Shown in pieces: positions 16,111 through 23,975 of a stretch of 48,599 nucleotides of DNA. Each line of letters starts with the position of its first letter. Within the stretch, counting starts at the first letter, position 1. The notes beneath the pieces are model-generated. The model saw only the letters and a list, made by a program, of their open reading frames with translations. It was not told the origin of the DNA and made no database searches. Origin of the DNA: Calditrichota bacterium. Its GTDB lineage: Bacteria > Calditrichota > Calditrichia > Calditrichales > Calditrichaceae. A program made the translations under genes and the position numbers. Location of the stretch: contig JAADIP010000069.1 of assembly GCA_013151275.1 (NCBI GenBank), positions 1 through 48,599 on the forward strand. The letters run 5' to 3'.

Positions 16111-16139
16111 TTGATTACTAATTTTAAAGCTTTAAAATT
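16111..16139 (+). promoter_or_regulatory. Candidate pdp promoter overlapped by a 20-bp perfect palindrome
   Basis: TTGATT and TAAAAT are spaced 16 bp apart, with the ATG 22 nt further on. The bases 16120-16139 read AATTTTAAAGCTTTAAAATT, a perfect 20-bp palindrome that covers the spacer and -10 box, the usual place for a repressor operator. Being so A/T-rich it could arise by chance more easily than a mixed sequence. Confidence 0.45.
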
Positions 16140-16160
16140 AAAGAATACAGGGATTATTCT

Positions 16161-17480
16161 ATGCTAAGCATGTACGAAATTATCAGGAAAAAACGAGACG
16201 GACTGCGATTAACCGAAGAAGAAATCCGTTTTGTCATTAAAGGCTACACCAAAGGACGCGTTCCGGATTATCAAATGGCTTCCTTATTGATGGCGATGTT
16301 CATCCGCGGACTGGACGAAAATGAGTCGCGGGTTTATACCGACGCCATGCTTAATTCGGGACAAATCATCGATCTGAGCGATATTCCGGGCATTAAGGTC
16401 GATAAACACAGTACGGGCGGAGTGGGCGATAAGGTGTCTATTATTTTAGCTCCCATCGTTGCCGCAGCGGGAGTGCCCGTGCCCATGATCTCCGGAAGGG
16501 GATTGGGACACACAGGAGGCACACTGGATAAATTGGAAAGCATTCCCGGCTTTAGGGTTAATCTGACCATTCCCGAATTTAAAGAGCGCCTGCAAAAAGT
16601 CGGCGCCTGTTTAATCGGGCAGACCGAAGAGATCGTTCCTGCCGACAAAAAGATTTACGCCTTGCGCGATGTCACCGCTACGATCGAGTCCATCCCTTTG
16701 ATTTGCGGAAGCATTATGAGCAAAAAGATTGCCGAAGGTATCGACGCCCTGGTCCTTGACATCAAGACCGGCAGCGGCGCTTTTATGAAAGAATACGAAC
16801 AGTCGAAAGAACTCGCCAGACAACTCATCGGAATCGGCGAACAATTCAATAAGCGCACCATGGCTTATATTACAAATATGAATCAACCTCTGGGCAACGC
16901 GGTGGGAAACTGGCTGGAAATAAAAGAATGCCTCGACACCCTTAACGGAAACGGAGCGGAGGATTTGGTTGAAGTCACCCTGACTCTGGCGGGAACGATG
17001 ATTTTTCTCGGTGAAAAAGCCGACGGCATTGAAGACGGAATTGACAAGGCGCGCGAAATTCTCAGATCGGGCGCAGCCATGGATAAATTTCTGGAAATTG
17101 TGGTCGCTCAAAACGGAGACACGCATTTCCTGTTTCATCCCGATCAGTATCCCAAAGCCAGGTACGAAACGGAAGTCAAAGCCTCGACCGCGGGATATTT
17201 AAAACAGATAGACGCTCTGAAGGTCGGATTGGCAGCGGTCCTGTTGGGAGCCGGAAGAACCCGATCCGAAGACGAGATCGATCCCAAAGCCGGAATAATT
17301 ATTCATAAAAAGGCTCCTCAGAAGGTCGAAAAAGACGAAGTTATTATGACTCTTTACACCGATAACAAACAAATTATCCCCGAAGCGTTAAAGCGTCTGC
17401 AGGATGCGATAGACTATTCCGAAACCCAGCCGATTCCGGAATCCCTGATTTTTGAATTCCTGGACACGAGCAAGGCGTAG
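16161..17480 (+). CDS. pdp: Pyrimidine-nucleoside (thymidine) phosphorylase
   Basis: A 439-residue enzyme that splits pyrimidine nucleosides with phosphate into base and (deoxy)ribose 1-phosphate for salvage or catabolism. The family signatures are intact: KVDKHSTGGVGDKVS at 79-93, SGRGLGHTGGTLDKLESIPG near 110-129, and LYALRDVTATIESIPLI further on. Length and the C-terminal domain are standard. The sequence resembles the Bacillus Pdp type as much as DeoA, so it may accept both uridine and thymidine. The rsgA gene follows 10 bp after its stop. A palindrome overlies its promoter. Confidence 0.95.
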   Translation: MLSMYEIIRKKRDGLRLTEEEIRFVIKGYTKGRVPDYQMASLLMAMFIRGLDENESRVYTDAMLNSGQIIDLSDIPGIKVDKHSTGGVGDKVSIILAPIVAAAGVPVPMISGRGLGHTGGTLDKLESIPGFRVNLTIPEFKERLQKVGACLIGQTEEIVPADKKIYALRDVTATIESIPLICGSIMSKKIAEGIDALVLDIKTGSGAFMKEYEQSKELARQLIGIGEQFNKRTMAYITNMNQPLGNAVGNWLEIKECLDTLNGNGAEDLVEVTLTLAGTMIFLGEKADGIEDGIDKAREILRSGAAMDKFLEIVVAQNGDTHFLFHPDQYPKARYETEVKASTAGYLKQIDALKVGLAAVLLGAGRTRSEDEIDPKAGIIIHKKAPQKVEKDEVIMTLYTDNKQIIPEALKRLQDAIDYSETQPIPESLIFEFLDTSKA

Positions 17481-17490
17481 AAAAAGCGCT

Positions 17491-18294
17491 ATGGGACATT
17501 TAACTCGCAAACAGAGGCAGCGCATCCGTTACTTTTTAAAAGCCAAATCTGCAATCGGACAAAAAAAAGATATTATTCACAGCGGAAACGCTCCCAAATA
17601 TATTGCCAAACATGTCCCCTTTATCAGGCGGCTGGCGAAAAATATCGATCAGTTGCTAATCATCTCTTCTTTTGTCGAACCGCCCGTAAAAACGGGTCTG
17701 ATCGACCGTTTTCTGGTTCTGGCGGAATTGGAACAACTCGACGCGCTTATCTGCTTTAATAAAATCGATCTGCTTGAAGACCGAAAAGAAGCGGAAAACA
17801 TCGTCCGGATTTACAGCGATATCGGATACAAAGTCCTGCTCACTTCCGCGACAACGGGCGAAGGCGTTGACCTGCTTTTTGAAGCCGTCAAAAATCACGA
17901 TTCCGCTTTAGCCGGACATTCCGGCGTAGGAAAAAGCAGCCTGCTCAACGTTATGGTTCCCGATTTAAAACTGCGGGTAAACGAGGTGAGTCCCTCCACT
18001 AAAAAAGGACGCCACACCACAACCAAAATCCGCGTTTACGAGCTCGATAAAAACACCAGAATAATCGATCTGCCGGGAATTAAAGTGCTTGATTTTATCG
18101 ACATTCATTACAGCGAGGCGCGCCTATTCTTCAAAGAGTTCGATGAATTCGCGCCGCATTGCAAATTCAACAATTGCCAGCACATTACCGAAGACCGGTG
18201 CGCAGTCAAAGAGGCGTTGAAAAAGGGAATAATCAGTTCTCTGCGTTATGAGTCGTATCTTAACCTGGTGGAATCGCTTAAAAATTTCGGCTGA
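17491..18294 (+). CDS. rsgA: RsgA-type circularly permuted GTPase lacking a normal N-terminal OB-fold
   Basis: Ribosome small-subunit maturation GTPase. The permuted motif order is clear: G4 NKID (90-93), G5 SATTGEG (119-125), G1 GHSGVGKSS (142-150), G3 DLPG (193-196), and then the zinc site C224, C229, H231, C237. From the ATG at 17491 the protein has 267 residues; the in-frame TTG at 17452 would lie inside pdp and lacks a ribosome site. Normal RsgA has an OB-fold of some 60-70 residues before the conserved N-x-D-Q; here only about 50 basic residues precede NIDQ, and they lack the glycine-rich barrel pattern. The GTPase and zinc domains look fully functional. It follows pdp by 10 bp. Confidence 0.9.
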   Translation: MGHLTRKQRQRIRYFLKAKSAIGQKKDIIHSGNAPKYIAKHVPFIRRLAKNIDQLLIISSFVEPPVKTGLIDRFLVLAELEQLDALICFNKIDLLEDRKEAENIVRIYSDIGYKVLLTSATTGEGVDLLFEAVKNHDSALAGHSGVGKSSLLNVMVPDLKLRVNEVSPSTKKGRHTTTKIRVYELDKNTRIIDLPGIKVLDFIDIHYSEARLFFKEFDEFAPHCKFNNCQHITEDRCAVKEALKKGIISSLRYESYLNLVESLKNFG

Positions 18295-18296
18295 TT

Positions 18297-18408
18297 CCCG
18301 AATCACGCCGCCGTTTTCGGTTCATTTAAAAAAAAGACGGACTCCGGAATTAACGAAGCTCCGCCTTAACAATAAAACCGCCGTGCGGATGAAGTGCGCC
18401 GATTCGGG
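18297..18408. repeat. Structured convergent intergenic region with inverted repeats
   Basis: CCCGAATC (18297-18304) pairs with GATTCGGG (18401-18408). Inside lies an imperfect hairpin formed by AAGACGGA and TCCGCCTT. The segment lies between the 3' ends of rsgA and the DUF2231 gene and probably acts in transcript termination or 3' end protection, though no classic T-run follows. Confidence 0.35.
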
Positions 18409-18429
18409 TTAACTCTTTTTCATTCTTCC

Positions 18430-19488
18430 TTATTCGGAATCGAGCGATTGAACTTCCATCCGCTTTACAATCACCTTACCGCTGCCCGTAAAAGCAAATC
18501 CGGTTTTTCCTGGCGGCAGGTCCATACCGTGACCGTGGGCGATTAGTTTTTCATTGATGTACCCTCGGAAATGCTTTTTAGTGCCGACCGCTTTCAATGT
18601 CAGCCAGCCGGGAGCCTGAATGGCGCCGGTGTCCCATATTTTTACGATCCCGTTTTGTTTTCGTCCGAGCCTTGCCTGTCCTTTATCGACGGCAAAAAAG
18701 TCGTACGTGCTGCTGTCCTGCACATGATGGACCAATAAAAAGCGACCGTCAAAATCCCGCAAATTCACTTCCGCCGTAAAAACAACGTCTCCGGCGGGAG
18801 CGCCCACGGTAAAGATAAAAGAACTTTTCTGTTTTGTAGTGAGAGTCAATGCGTCATGTTCAATGCCGATCTGAAGGTTCTCAATATTCCCGGACAACAG
18901 ACTGAAACTCTTGGCGAAGATTTTATCGACCTCGTCCCCGCCGTTTAAAATCCATGACCCGTCCTCCGAAATCATGAGTTCGGGTATCTCTTCTTCTTCC
19001 GAAATCTCGGTTGCCTGATTCTCCTGAGCTTCGACGGCAGCCACCCCCAGTCCGTAACGATAAACCAGTTCGCCGCCTCGTTCTGCGGTTTGCTGCACTA
19101 AAATCAAGCCGCCCGCTCCGATCAAAAACAGAATAACCGATACCGCTATTTTGCGATCCCAACCTTTCCATGACAGAACAATGCGCAAAAGAGCGTAAAT
19201 ACCGAAGAACCAGACAACTATTAACGCCAAATCGGCGTGCCTGCTGATAACGGGAAAGGCGACCGACGGAATTTTAACGATTTCCGCCGCCTCCCTGCCG
19301 CTTAAATAGGCAGCCACGGCTCCCAACCAGCCTGTAAAAAACAAACCGATGGCGGCTTTATTAAACCAGCGATACTTTTTGAACACCAAACCCAATACAT
19401 CCGCCAGAACCGCCAAAAACAGCAGAGCAATGGGGAAGTGTATGATTAAAGGGTGAATGTTGGGCGCCCAGTCAGGGATTAATTGCAT
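18430..19488 (-). CDS. DUF2231 membrane protein with C-terminal extracytoplasmic domain
   Basis: A 352-residue protein. Residues 1-155 form a four-helix membrane module with the start typical of DUF2231 (NIHPLIIHFPIALLFLAVLA, paired histidines H12 and H17), a family proposed to bind haem or act in membrane redox processes. Residues 175-352 form a beta-rich domain that resembles laminin-G or DUF1080-like jelly-roll folds (TLTTKQKSSFIFTVGAPAGD, then GWLTLKAVGTKKHFRGYINE), probably in the periplasm. I do not know the function. It begins at an ATG; upstream lies the terminator of the Met-rich gene, so it has its own promoter, which I could not place. Confidence 0.75.
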   Translation of the reverse strand: MQLIPDWAPNIHPLIIHFPIALLFLAVLADVLGLVFKKYRWFNKAAIGLFFTGWLGAVAAYLSGREAAEIVKIPSVAFPVISRHADLALIVVWFFGIYALLRIVLSWKGWDRKIAVSVILFLIGAGGLILVQQTAERGGELVYRYGLGVAAVEAQENQATEISEEEEIPELMISEDGSWILNGGDEVDKIFAKSFSLLSGNIENLQIGIEHDALTLTTKQKSSFIFTVGAPAGDVVFTAEVNLRDFDGRFLLVHHVQDSSTYDFFAVDKGQARLGRKQNGIVKIWDTGAIQAPGWLTLKAVGTKKHFRGYINEKLIAHGHGMDLPPGKTGFAFTGSGKVIVKRMEVQSLDSE

Positions 19489-19575
19489 AGGTATCCCCTT
19501 TCAATTTTCGTGTGGAAATGAATGATTACATTTACAGAATCAGATATTTATTAAAAACAAAACAGGGTTTACCTG

Positions 19576-19618
19576 TAAAAAACGCCCCGGAAAACTCAAA
19601 AAGAAATCGGGGGCGTTT
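19576..19618 (-). terminator. Rho-independent terminator of the Met-rich protein gene
   Basis: On the minus strand AACGCCCC pairs with GGGGCGTT (bases 19610-19617 and 19581-19588), and the stem runs into TTTTTTAC. It lies directly after the Met-rich gene. Confidence 0.8.
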
Positions 19619-19634
19619 AAAGACGTGAAAACTC

Positions 19635-20123
19635 TTAGTCTTTTTTCGCTTTAAAAATAGCGTTTTCCTGAAAACCTTTAAATCCGGTCATCATGCCGTC
19701 CATCGATTTTATCATATCAGACATGTTTTTTTGCATTGATTCCATGCTTTTGCCCATCTTGGGATCGTTCATAAAAATTTTGTCGCTGTTCAACGCGTTC
19801 ATCTGTTTCATCATGCTTTTCAGATTTGCGGTCATATTATCCATGGATTTGCCCAGGGTCATCATTGTCGTATTTGTGGGGCGTTTTTTCATTAATTTAT
19901 TTATCCGCAAGGAAATATTCTCCGCGTCGTTCTGCATTTGATCCTTGTTTTTAACGCTCTGTTCTTCCTTGGTATCGGCATTCATGCGCTTAACGCTGTG
20001 TAATCCCTGAGTTTTGTACTTGGGAGTTTCTTTTATCTCCTGAGCATTTACCGGCGAATTGACGAATACCGACAAAAAAGCAAACGAAATTAAAGCGAGG
20101 GTTAATAAACTGAGTTTCTTCAT
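19635..20123 (-). CDS. Methionine-rich secreted helical protein
   Basis: A 162-residue protein with a clear signal peptide (hydrophobic 6-20, cleavage after VNA near 27). The mature part is hydrophilic, helical and exceptionally rich in methionine: 19 Met in about 135 residues, many as SM, NM or MM at heptad-like spacing, with MTLGKSMDNMTANLKSMMKQ as the densest part. There is no cysteine. Met-rich periplasmic proteins of this kind can bind copper or silver or act as oxidant sinks; a coiled-coil chaperone is equally possible. I recognise no family. It stands alone, with its own terminator. Confidence 0.75.
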   Translation of the reverse strand: MKKLSLLTLALISFAFLSVFVNSPVNAQEIKETPKYKTQGLHSVKRMNADTKEEQSVKNKDQMQNDAENISLRINKLMKKRPTNTTMMTLGKSMDNMTANLKSMMKQMNALNSDKIFMNDPKMGKSMESMQKNMSDMIKSMDGMMTGFKGFQENAIFKAKKD

Positions 20124-20271
20124 GATCTGTTCTCCTGAATGTTAGAAGGTGATATCTTCCGGTAATCCTCAAATATTATGCCACTTAAGCAAAAAGGCGG
20201 TTAACGCATTGTTCCTTAAAAGGTTGATTAGTAAGCTTTTGTTTTTGGCGTTTGTCGGACGGAATAAAAAG

Positions 20272-20310
20272 TAGTAGAATATTGTAGAAGCGTTGTAGAA
20301 TATCCTACTA
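20272..20310. repeat. Imperfect 12-bp inverted repeat
   Basis: TAGTAGAATATT and AATATCCTACTA form a stem with one mismatch around a 15-nt loop. A direct repeat, TGTAGAATAT/GTAGAATATT, is nested in the same bases. It is in the non-coding space between the Met-rich gene and lpxB. Confidence 0.45.
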
Positions 20311-20340
20311 TTTTAACTATTAAAACCGAAATTCTTGCTA

Positions 20341-20450
20341 TTAAGGGTTAAGCGTATAAGCGGAACCGGTTACTTGTTACGCTCCCTGAGCTTGTCGAAG
20401 GGAGCCCGTCTTAACCCTTAACCCTTAACTCTTAACCCTTAACCATTAAC
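20341..20450. repeat. Nested inverted repeat with TTAACCC heptamer array
   Basis: TTAAGGGTTAAG (20341-20352) is the exact reverse complement of CTTAACCCTTAA (20410-20421). Between them GCTCCCT (20381-20387) pairs with AGGGAGC (20399-20405) around GAGCTTGTCGA, which is the widespread CCCTGAGCTTGTCGAAGGG dispersed element. The right arm runs on as five 7-bp units TTAACCC/TTAACTC/TTAACCA to 20445 plus a partial sixth. This looks like an intergenic mobile or REP-like repeat expanded by slippage. Confidence 0.7.
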
Positions 20451-20483
20451 AGCTTTTCCCCTGAACGGTACTGTCTTGTCCGT

Positions 20484-20502
20484 TTAAGCCGTTACGGCTT
20501 AA
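20484..20502. repeat. Short perfect palindrome upstream of lpxB
   Basis: TTAAGCCGT and ACGGCTTAA flank a single T. It could form a tight hairpin; there is no strong T-run, so a terminator role is doubtful. The remaining bases to the lpxB start hold no gene. Confidence 0.4.
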
Positions 20503-20619
20503 TTTCGCCAATTTAACCTTCCCGTCTCCTGCCGCGCGGATTTCTTATTGAAAATCCTTTGTTTTTGAATCCACAATTTTTTAGGTTTGCTTTTTGTATC
20601 GAAGATTAAAGGAAGGCGC

Positions 20620-21750
20620 ATGGCTCAAAAGAAAATATTACTCATTGCAGGCGAGGTTTCCGGCGACCAGCACGGAGCGGAGCTCATATCCGCGCTGAAA
20701 ACCTTTCGTCCCGATGTGCGGGTCTGGGGAATCGGCGGAAATGAATTGGCGAATACGGGCATGGAAATAATGTTTCATCTGGAACGGATGGCATTTTTGG
20801 GCGTGGGCGAGGTGGTTCGCCACCTGCCTTTTATTCTTAAAGTAATGAAGACCGTTTTGCAGCGCGCTAAAGAAGAGAAACCCGACTGCGCCATTCTGAT
20901 CGATTATCCGGGCTTTAACATACGGATGGCTGCAAAATTGAAAAAAATCGGCGTTCCGGTTGTTTATTACATCAGTCCGCAATTGTGGGCGTGGGGACAT
21001 CGCCGGGTGGAAAAGATCAGAAAACACGTGGATAAGATGCTCGTTCTGTTCCCTTTTGAAAAAGAATTTTACCGCCGGCACGGGATTGAGGCGGAATACG
21101 TGGGTCATCCTTTGGTGGACAAACATTTCGCGCATTTGCCGGAACGGTTTAAAGAGGTGCGGGAAGGGAAAGCCGTTCTGGGCTTGCTTCCGGGGAGCCG
21201 TAAAAACGAAGTTAAAACCCTTTTGCCGCGTATGGTGCAAACCGCTCAAATTTTATTAAAGGAGCGGAAAATTCAAAAGGCGCGCATCTTAAAGGTTCGG
21301 CATTTAAGCAAAGAATTCTATCGACCGTTTCTGGAAGGGACGGAATCCGCGTTTGAACTTGTCGAACGTCCCATGGAAGAAATTTTGCCGGAGCTGGACG
21401 CCGCTCTGGTCGCCTCGGGAACCGCCACTCTGGAGACGGCTTACTTTGCGGTGCCCATGGTTATTGTCTATCATGTTACTCCGTTAACCTATTGGCTGGG
21501 ACGTTTACTGATCAAAGTGAATCATATCGGATTGGCGAACATCGTGGCGGAAAAAGAGATTGCGCCGGAATTGATTCAAAACGACTTTTCCGCGCAGCGC
21601 GCAGCCGAGCTTCTTTCTCCGATGCTCGACCCGGCTGTTAATCAACGGATTCGCCGACAAATGCTAATCGTGCGCGATAAATTGGGCGAACCCGGGGCTT
21701 CCGCGCGCGCAGCCCGACAAATTCATCGATTTTTAAATGAATCGACGTAA
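20620..21750 (+). CDS. lpxB: Lipid-A-disaccharide synthase LpxB
   Basis: Inner-membrane-associated GT19 glycosyltransferase that joins UDP-2,3-diacylglucosamine and lipid X to give the lipid A disaccharide. The 376-residue protein has the characteristic N-terminus LLIAGEVSGDQHGA, then the ERMAFLGVGEVV, IDYPGFNIRMA, YYISPQLWAWG and GLLPGSRKNEV segments and the C-terminal ASGTATLETA of the sugar-nucleotide site. I start at the ATG at 20620, preceded by AAAGGAAGG, rather than at the in-frame upstream start at 20587. It implies a lipid A outer membrane. No other lpx gene is in the window. Confidence 0.95.
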   Translation: MAQKKILLIAGEVSGDQHGAELISALKTFRPDVRVWGIGGNELANTGMEIMFHLERMAFLGVGEVVRHLPFILKVMKTVLQRAKEEKPDCAILIDYPGFNIRMAAKLKKIGVPVVYYISPQLWAWGHRRVEKIRKHVDKMLVLFPFEKEFYRRHGIEAEYVGHPLVDKHFAHLPERFKEVREGKAVLGLLPGSRKNEVKTLLPRMVQTAQILLKERKIQKARILKVRHLSKEFYRPFLEGTESAFELVERPMEEILPELDAALVASGTATLETAYFAVPMVIVYHVTPLTYWLGRLLIKVNHIGLANIVAEKEIAPELIQNDFSAQRAAELLSPMLDPAVNQRIRRQMLIVRDKLGEPGASARAARQIHRFLNEST

Positions 21751-21826
21751 AAAACTTTCGGCTGAAACGGGCGGAAACGGATTAATGGGATAAATTTAAC
21801 TTCTTTAAAAAATAAAAAAGAGACCA

Positions 21827-22483
21827 ATGACCGAAAAACCGATTAAATACGTCATCGAGGAGCATCGGTTAGGGCAATGGAATTTCCGGCTGAAACGCGT
21901 GCAGAATCTTGATGATCTAATCGACCGGATAACGGACGAATTGTTCAATCGCGACGAACGTTTGCCCTATTGGGGGGAATTATGGCCCTCGGCTATCGGA
22001 TTGAGCCATTTTTTAATCCGCAACCCCGATCTTATCGAAGGCAAAAGAACGCTGGAATTGGGCGTGGGACTGGGACTTACTTCGATGGTTCTTCAAAAGC
22101 TCAATCCGTCCGAATTGCTGCTTACCGATTACGAAATGGAGGCGCTGAATCTGGTCAAAGAAAATTTCATTCTGAACCGATTGCCGGAACCGGCGGTTCA
22201 ATTAACGGACTGGAGGTCGCCGGATTTTACGGAAAGGTTTGAGCGGATTGTGGCTTCAGACATTTTGTACGAGGAGCGCTTCTTCGATCCTTTGATTCGT
22301 CTGTTTAAAAACAGTCTCGCATCGGGCGGGAAAATAATTATTGCCGAACCCAACAGAGCGGTGGCTAAAAATTTTTTTCGATCCCTGCATGACTGCGGCT
22401 TCAGGTTCAAAAACACGATTGTTCCGGTGGTTCAAACAGGCAAGACGATCCGGATAAATAATTTTGTGATTTATTATTCGTAA
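21827..22483 (+). CDS. SAM-dependent methyltransferase, METTL/EEF-lysine-methyltransferase-like
   Basis: A 218-residue class I methyltransferase. The SAM-binding motif I is LELGVGLGL (about 76-84), followed by LLTDYEMEAL (motif II) and IVASDILYE (motif post-II with the Asp used in protein lysine methylation). The segment PYWGELWPSAIGLSHFL is typical of the Methyltransf_16 group, which methylates lysines in translation or electron-transfer proteins. The substrate is not known here. It starts at ATG, 76 bp after lpxB. Confidence 0.82.
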   Translation: MTEKPIKYVIEEHRLGQWNFRLKRVQNLDDLIDRITDELFNRDERLPYWGELWPSAIGLSHFLIRNPDLIEGKRTLELGVGLGLTSMVLQKLNPSELLLTDYEMEALNLVKENFILNRLPEPAVQLTDWRSPDFTERFERIVASDILYEERFFDPLIRLFKNSLASGGKIIIAEPNRAVAKNFFRSLHDCGFRFKNTIVPVVQTGKTIRINNFVIYYS

Positions 22484-22505
22484 AAAGCGGTTGTTAACAA
22501 GATCA

Positions 22506-22534
22506 TTGCATCCGCCAAATCTTTGTCATATTTT
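22506..22534 (+). promoter_or_regulatory. Candidate promoter of the response regulator gene
   Basis: TTGCAT-17 bp-TATTTT, 34 bp before the ATG. Both boxes deviate from consensus, but the same -35 sequence and spacing appear before the subtilase gene. Confidence 0.35.
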
Positions 22535-22567
22535 AAGCCTTAATTCAGAAACGGAGATACAAACCCG

Positions 22568-23929
22568 ATGAACACACAGCCACGTATTCTTGTGATTGAC
22601 GACGACGAAGCCCATCGCGAAGGGATGGCGTTGTTATTGGAAGACGAGGATTATCTTGTCGATCAGGCGGAAGGCGCGGAAACGGCAATGGAATTGATTC
22701 GCCGATATCAATACGATCTGGTTATTACCGATTACAAGATGCAAAAAATTGACGGCATGGAACTTTTGAAGATCATTAACGATTACGACCCGCTTTTGAA
22801 GGTGATTATGGTTACCGGCTACGGCTCCATTGAACACGCGGTTCAGGCGCTGCATCTTGGCGCCTTTGACTATATGCCCAAACCCATCGATCCGGTGAAG
22901 CTAAAGGAAGTGGTGAGCCGGGCGTTAGAGAGTCAGGGCTGGAAGCATCCCGCCAGGGCAGCCATTCCGCTTTATTTCGGCGAAATAGTGGGTCAGTCGC
23001 GCGCCATTAAACGGGTGGTGCAGCAAATCAGGAAAATCGCCAACGTCGATGTGCCGGTGTTGATTTCCGGCGAAAGCGGTACGGGTAAGGAACTGGTCGC
23101 CCGCGCCATACACAGCGCCTCCCAGCGAAAAGACAAACCCTTTATCGCCATCAACACCGGCGCCATACCCAAAGATTTGATTATTTCCGAACTCTTCGGG
23201 CACGAAAAAGGATCGTTTACCGGAGCCACCGAGCAGCGTAAGGGAAAATTTGAAGAGGCGGACGGCGGCACACTGTTTTTGGATGAAATAAGCAGCATGA
23301 GCGAGGATACGCAAATCGCTCTCTTGCGGGTTCTGGAAAACAAACAGATCGAAAGGGTCGGCAGCTCCCGCTCCTTTAAGGTGGACGTGCGAATTGTCGC
23401 CGCCACAAATTCGGATTTAAAACCGTTGATCGAAAATAATCGCTTCCGCGAAGATTTGTTCTACCGGCTCAATGTTTACCGCATCGATTTGCCGCCCTTG
23501 CGCGAACACGTGAGCGATATTCCTCTGCTGGTTGACTACTTTATGGAGCAATTCAACAGCCAGTACCATACCCACGTTGAAAAGATCGACGAAAAGGCGC
23601 TGGAAATTCTTATGCATTACAACTGGCCCGGAAACGTGCGGGAATTGCGCAATGTGGTGTTAAACGCCATGATTCAGGCAAAAGAAAAGATTCAGATAAA
23701 AGATTTGCCGCCTTTTGTGTTAAAGCAGGCGCCGGAAGAGATTCGTCTTAAAGCCGGAACTCCGCTGCCGGAAATCGAACGATTGTCCATCGTCAAAACG
23801 TTGCGCATGGTCGGCGGCAATAAAATGAAGGCTGCCTCCCTGCTGGGAATCAGTCGCAAATCGCTTTACAACAAAATCGAGGAATATAAAATTAAGGAAG
23901 ATGAGTACAATTCTCCGTCAATCTCATAA
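22568..23929 (+). CDS. Sigma-54-dependent response regulator (NtrC family)
   Basis: A 453-residue enhancer-binding activator. The receiver domain (1-120) has D11, D12 and the phosphoacceptor D55 in LVITDYKM, with K105. The AAA+ domain (about 139-370) has Walker A GESGTGKE (168-175), the sigma-54 loop as GSFTGA (215-220; the usual form is GAFTGA) and Walker B LFLDE (236-240). The Fis-type HTH is at 410-445 (GGNKMKAASLLGISRKSLYN). No histidine kinase is adjacent, so it is an orphan regulator here; its targets would need sigma-54 promoters, and I saw none nearby. Confidence 0.95.
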   Translation: MNTQPRILVIDDDEAHREGMALLLEDEDYLVDQAEGAETAMELIRRYQYDLVITDYKMQKIDGMELLKIINDYDPLLKVIMVTGYGSIEHAVQALHLGAFDYMPKPIDPVKLKEVVSRALESQGWKHPARAAIPLYFGEIVGQSRAIKRVVQQIRKIANVDVPVLISGESGTGKELVARAIHSASQRKDKPFIAINTGAIPKDLIISELFGHEKGSFTGATEQRKGKFEEADGGTLFLDEISSMSEDTQIALLRVLENKQIERVGSSRSFKVDVRIVAATNSDLKPLIENNRFREDLFYRLNVYRIDLPPLREHVSDIPLLVDYFMEQFNSQYHTHVEKIDEKALEILMHYNWPGNVRELRNVVLNAMIQAKEKIQIKDLPPFVLKQAPEEIRLKAGTPLPEIERLSIVKTLRMVGGNKMKAASLLGISRKSLYNKIEEYKIKEDEYNSPSIS

Positions 23930-23975
23930 TTTCCGCTTTTATTTCCGAACGAACAACCAAAACGTGTGAGTTTTC

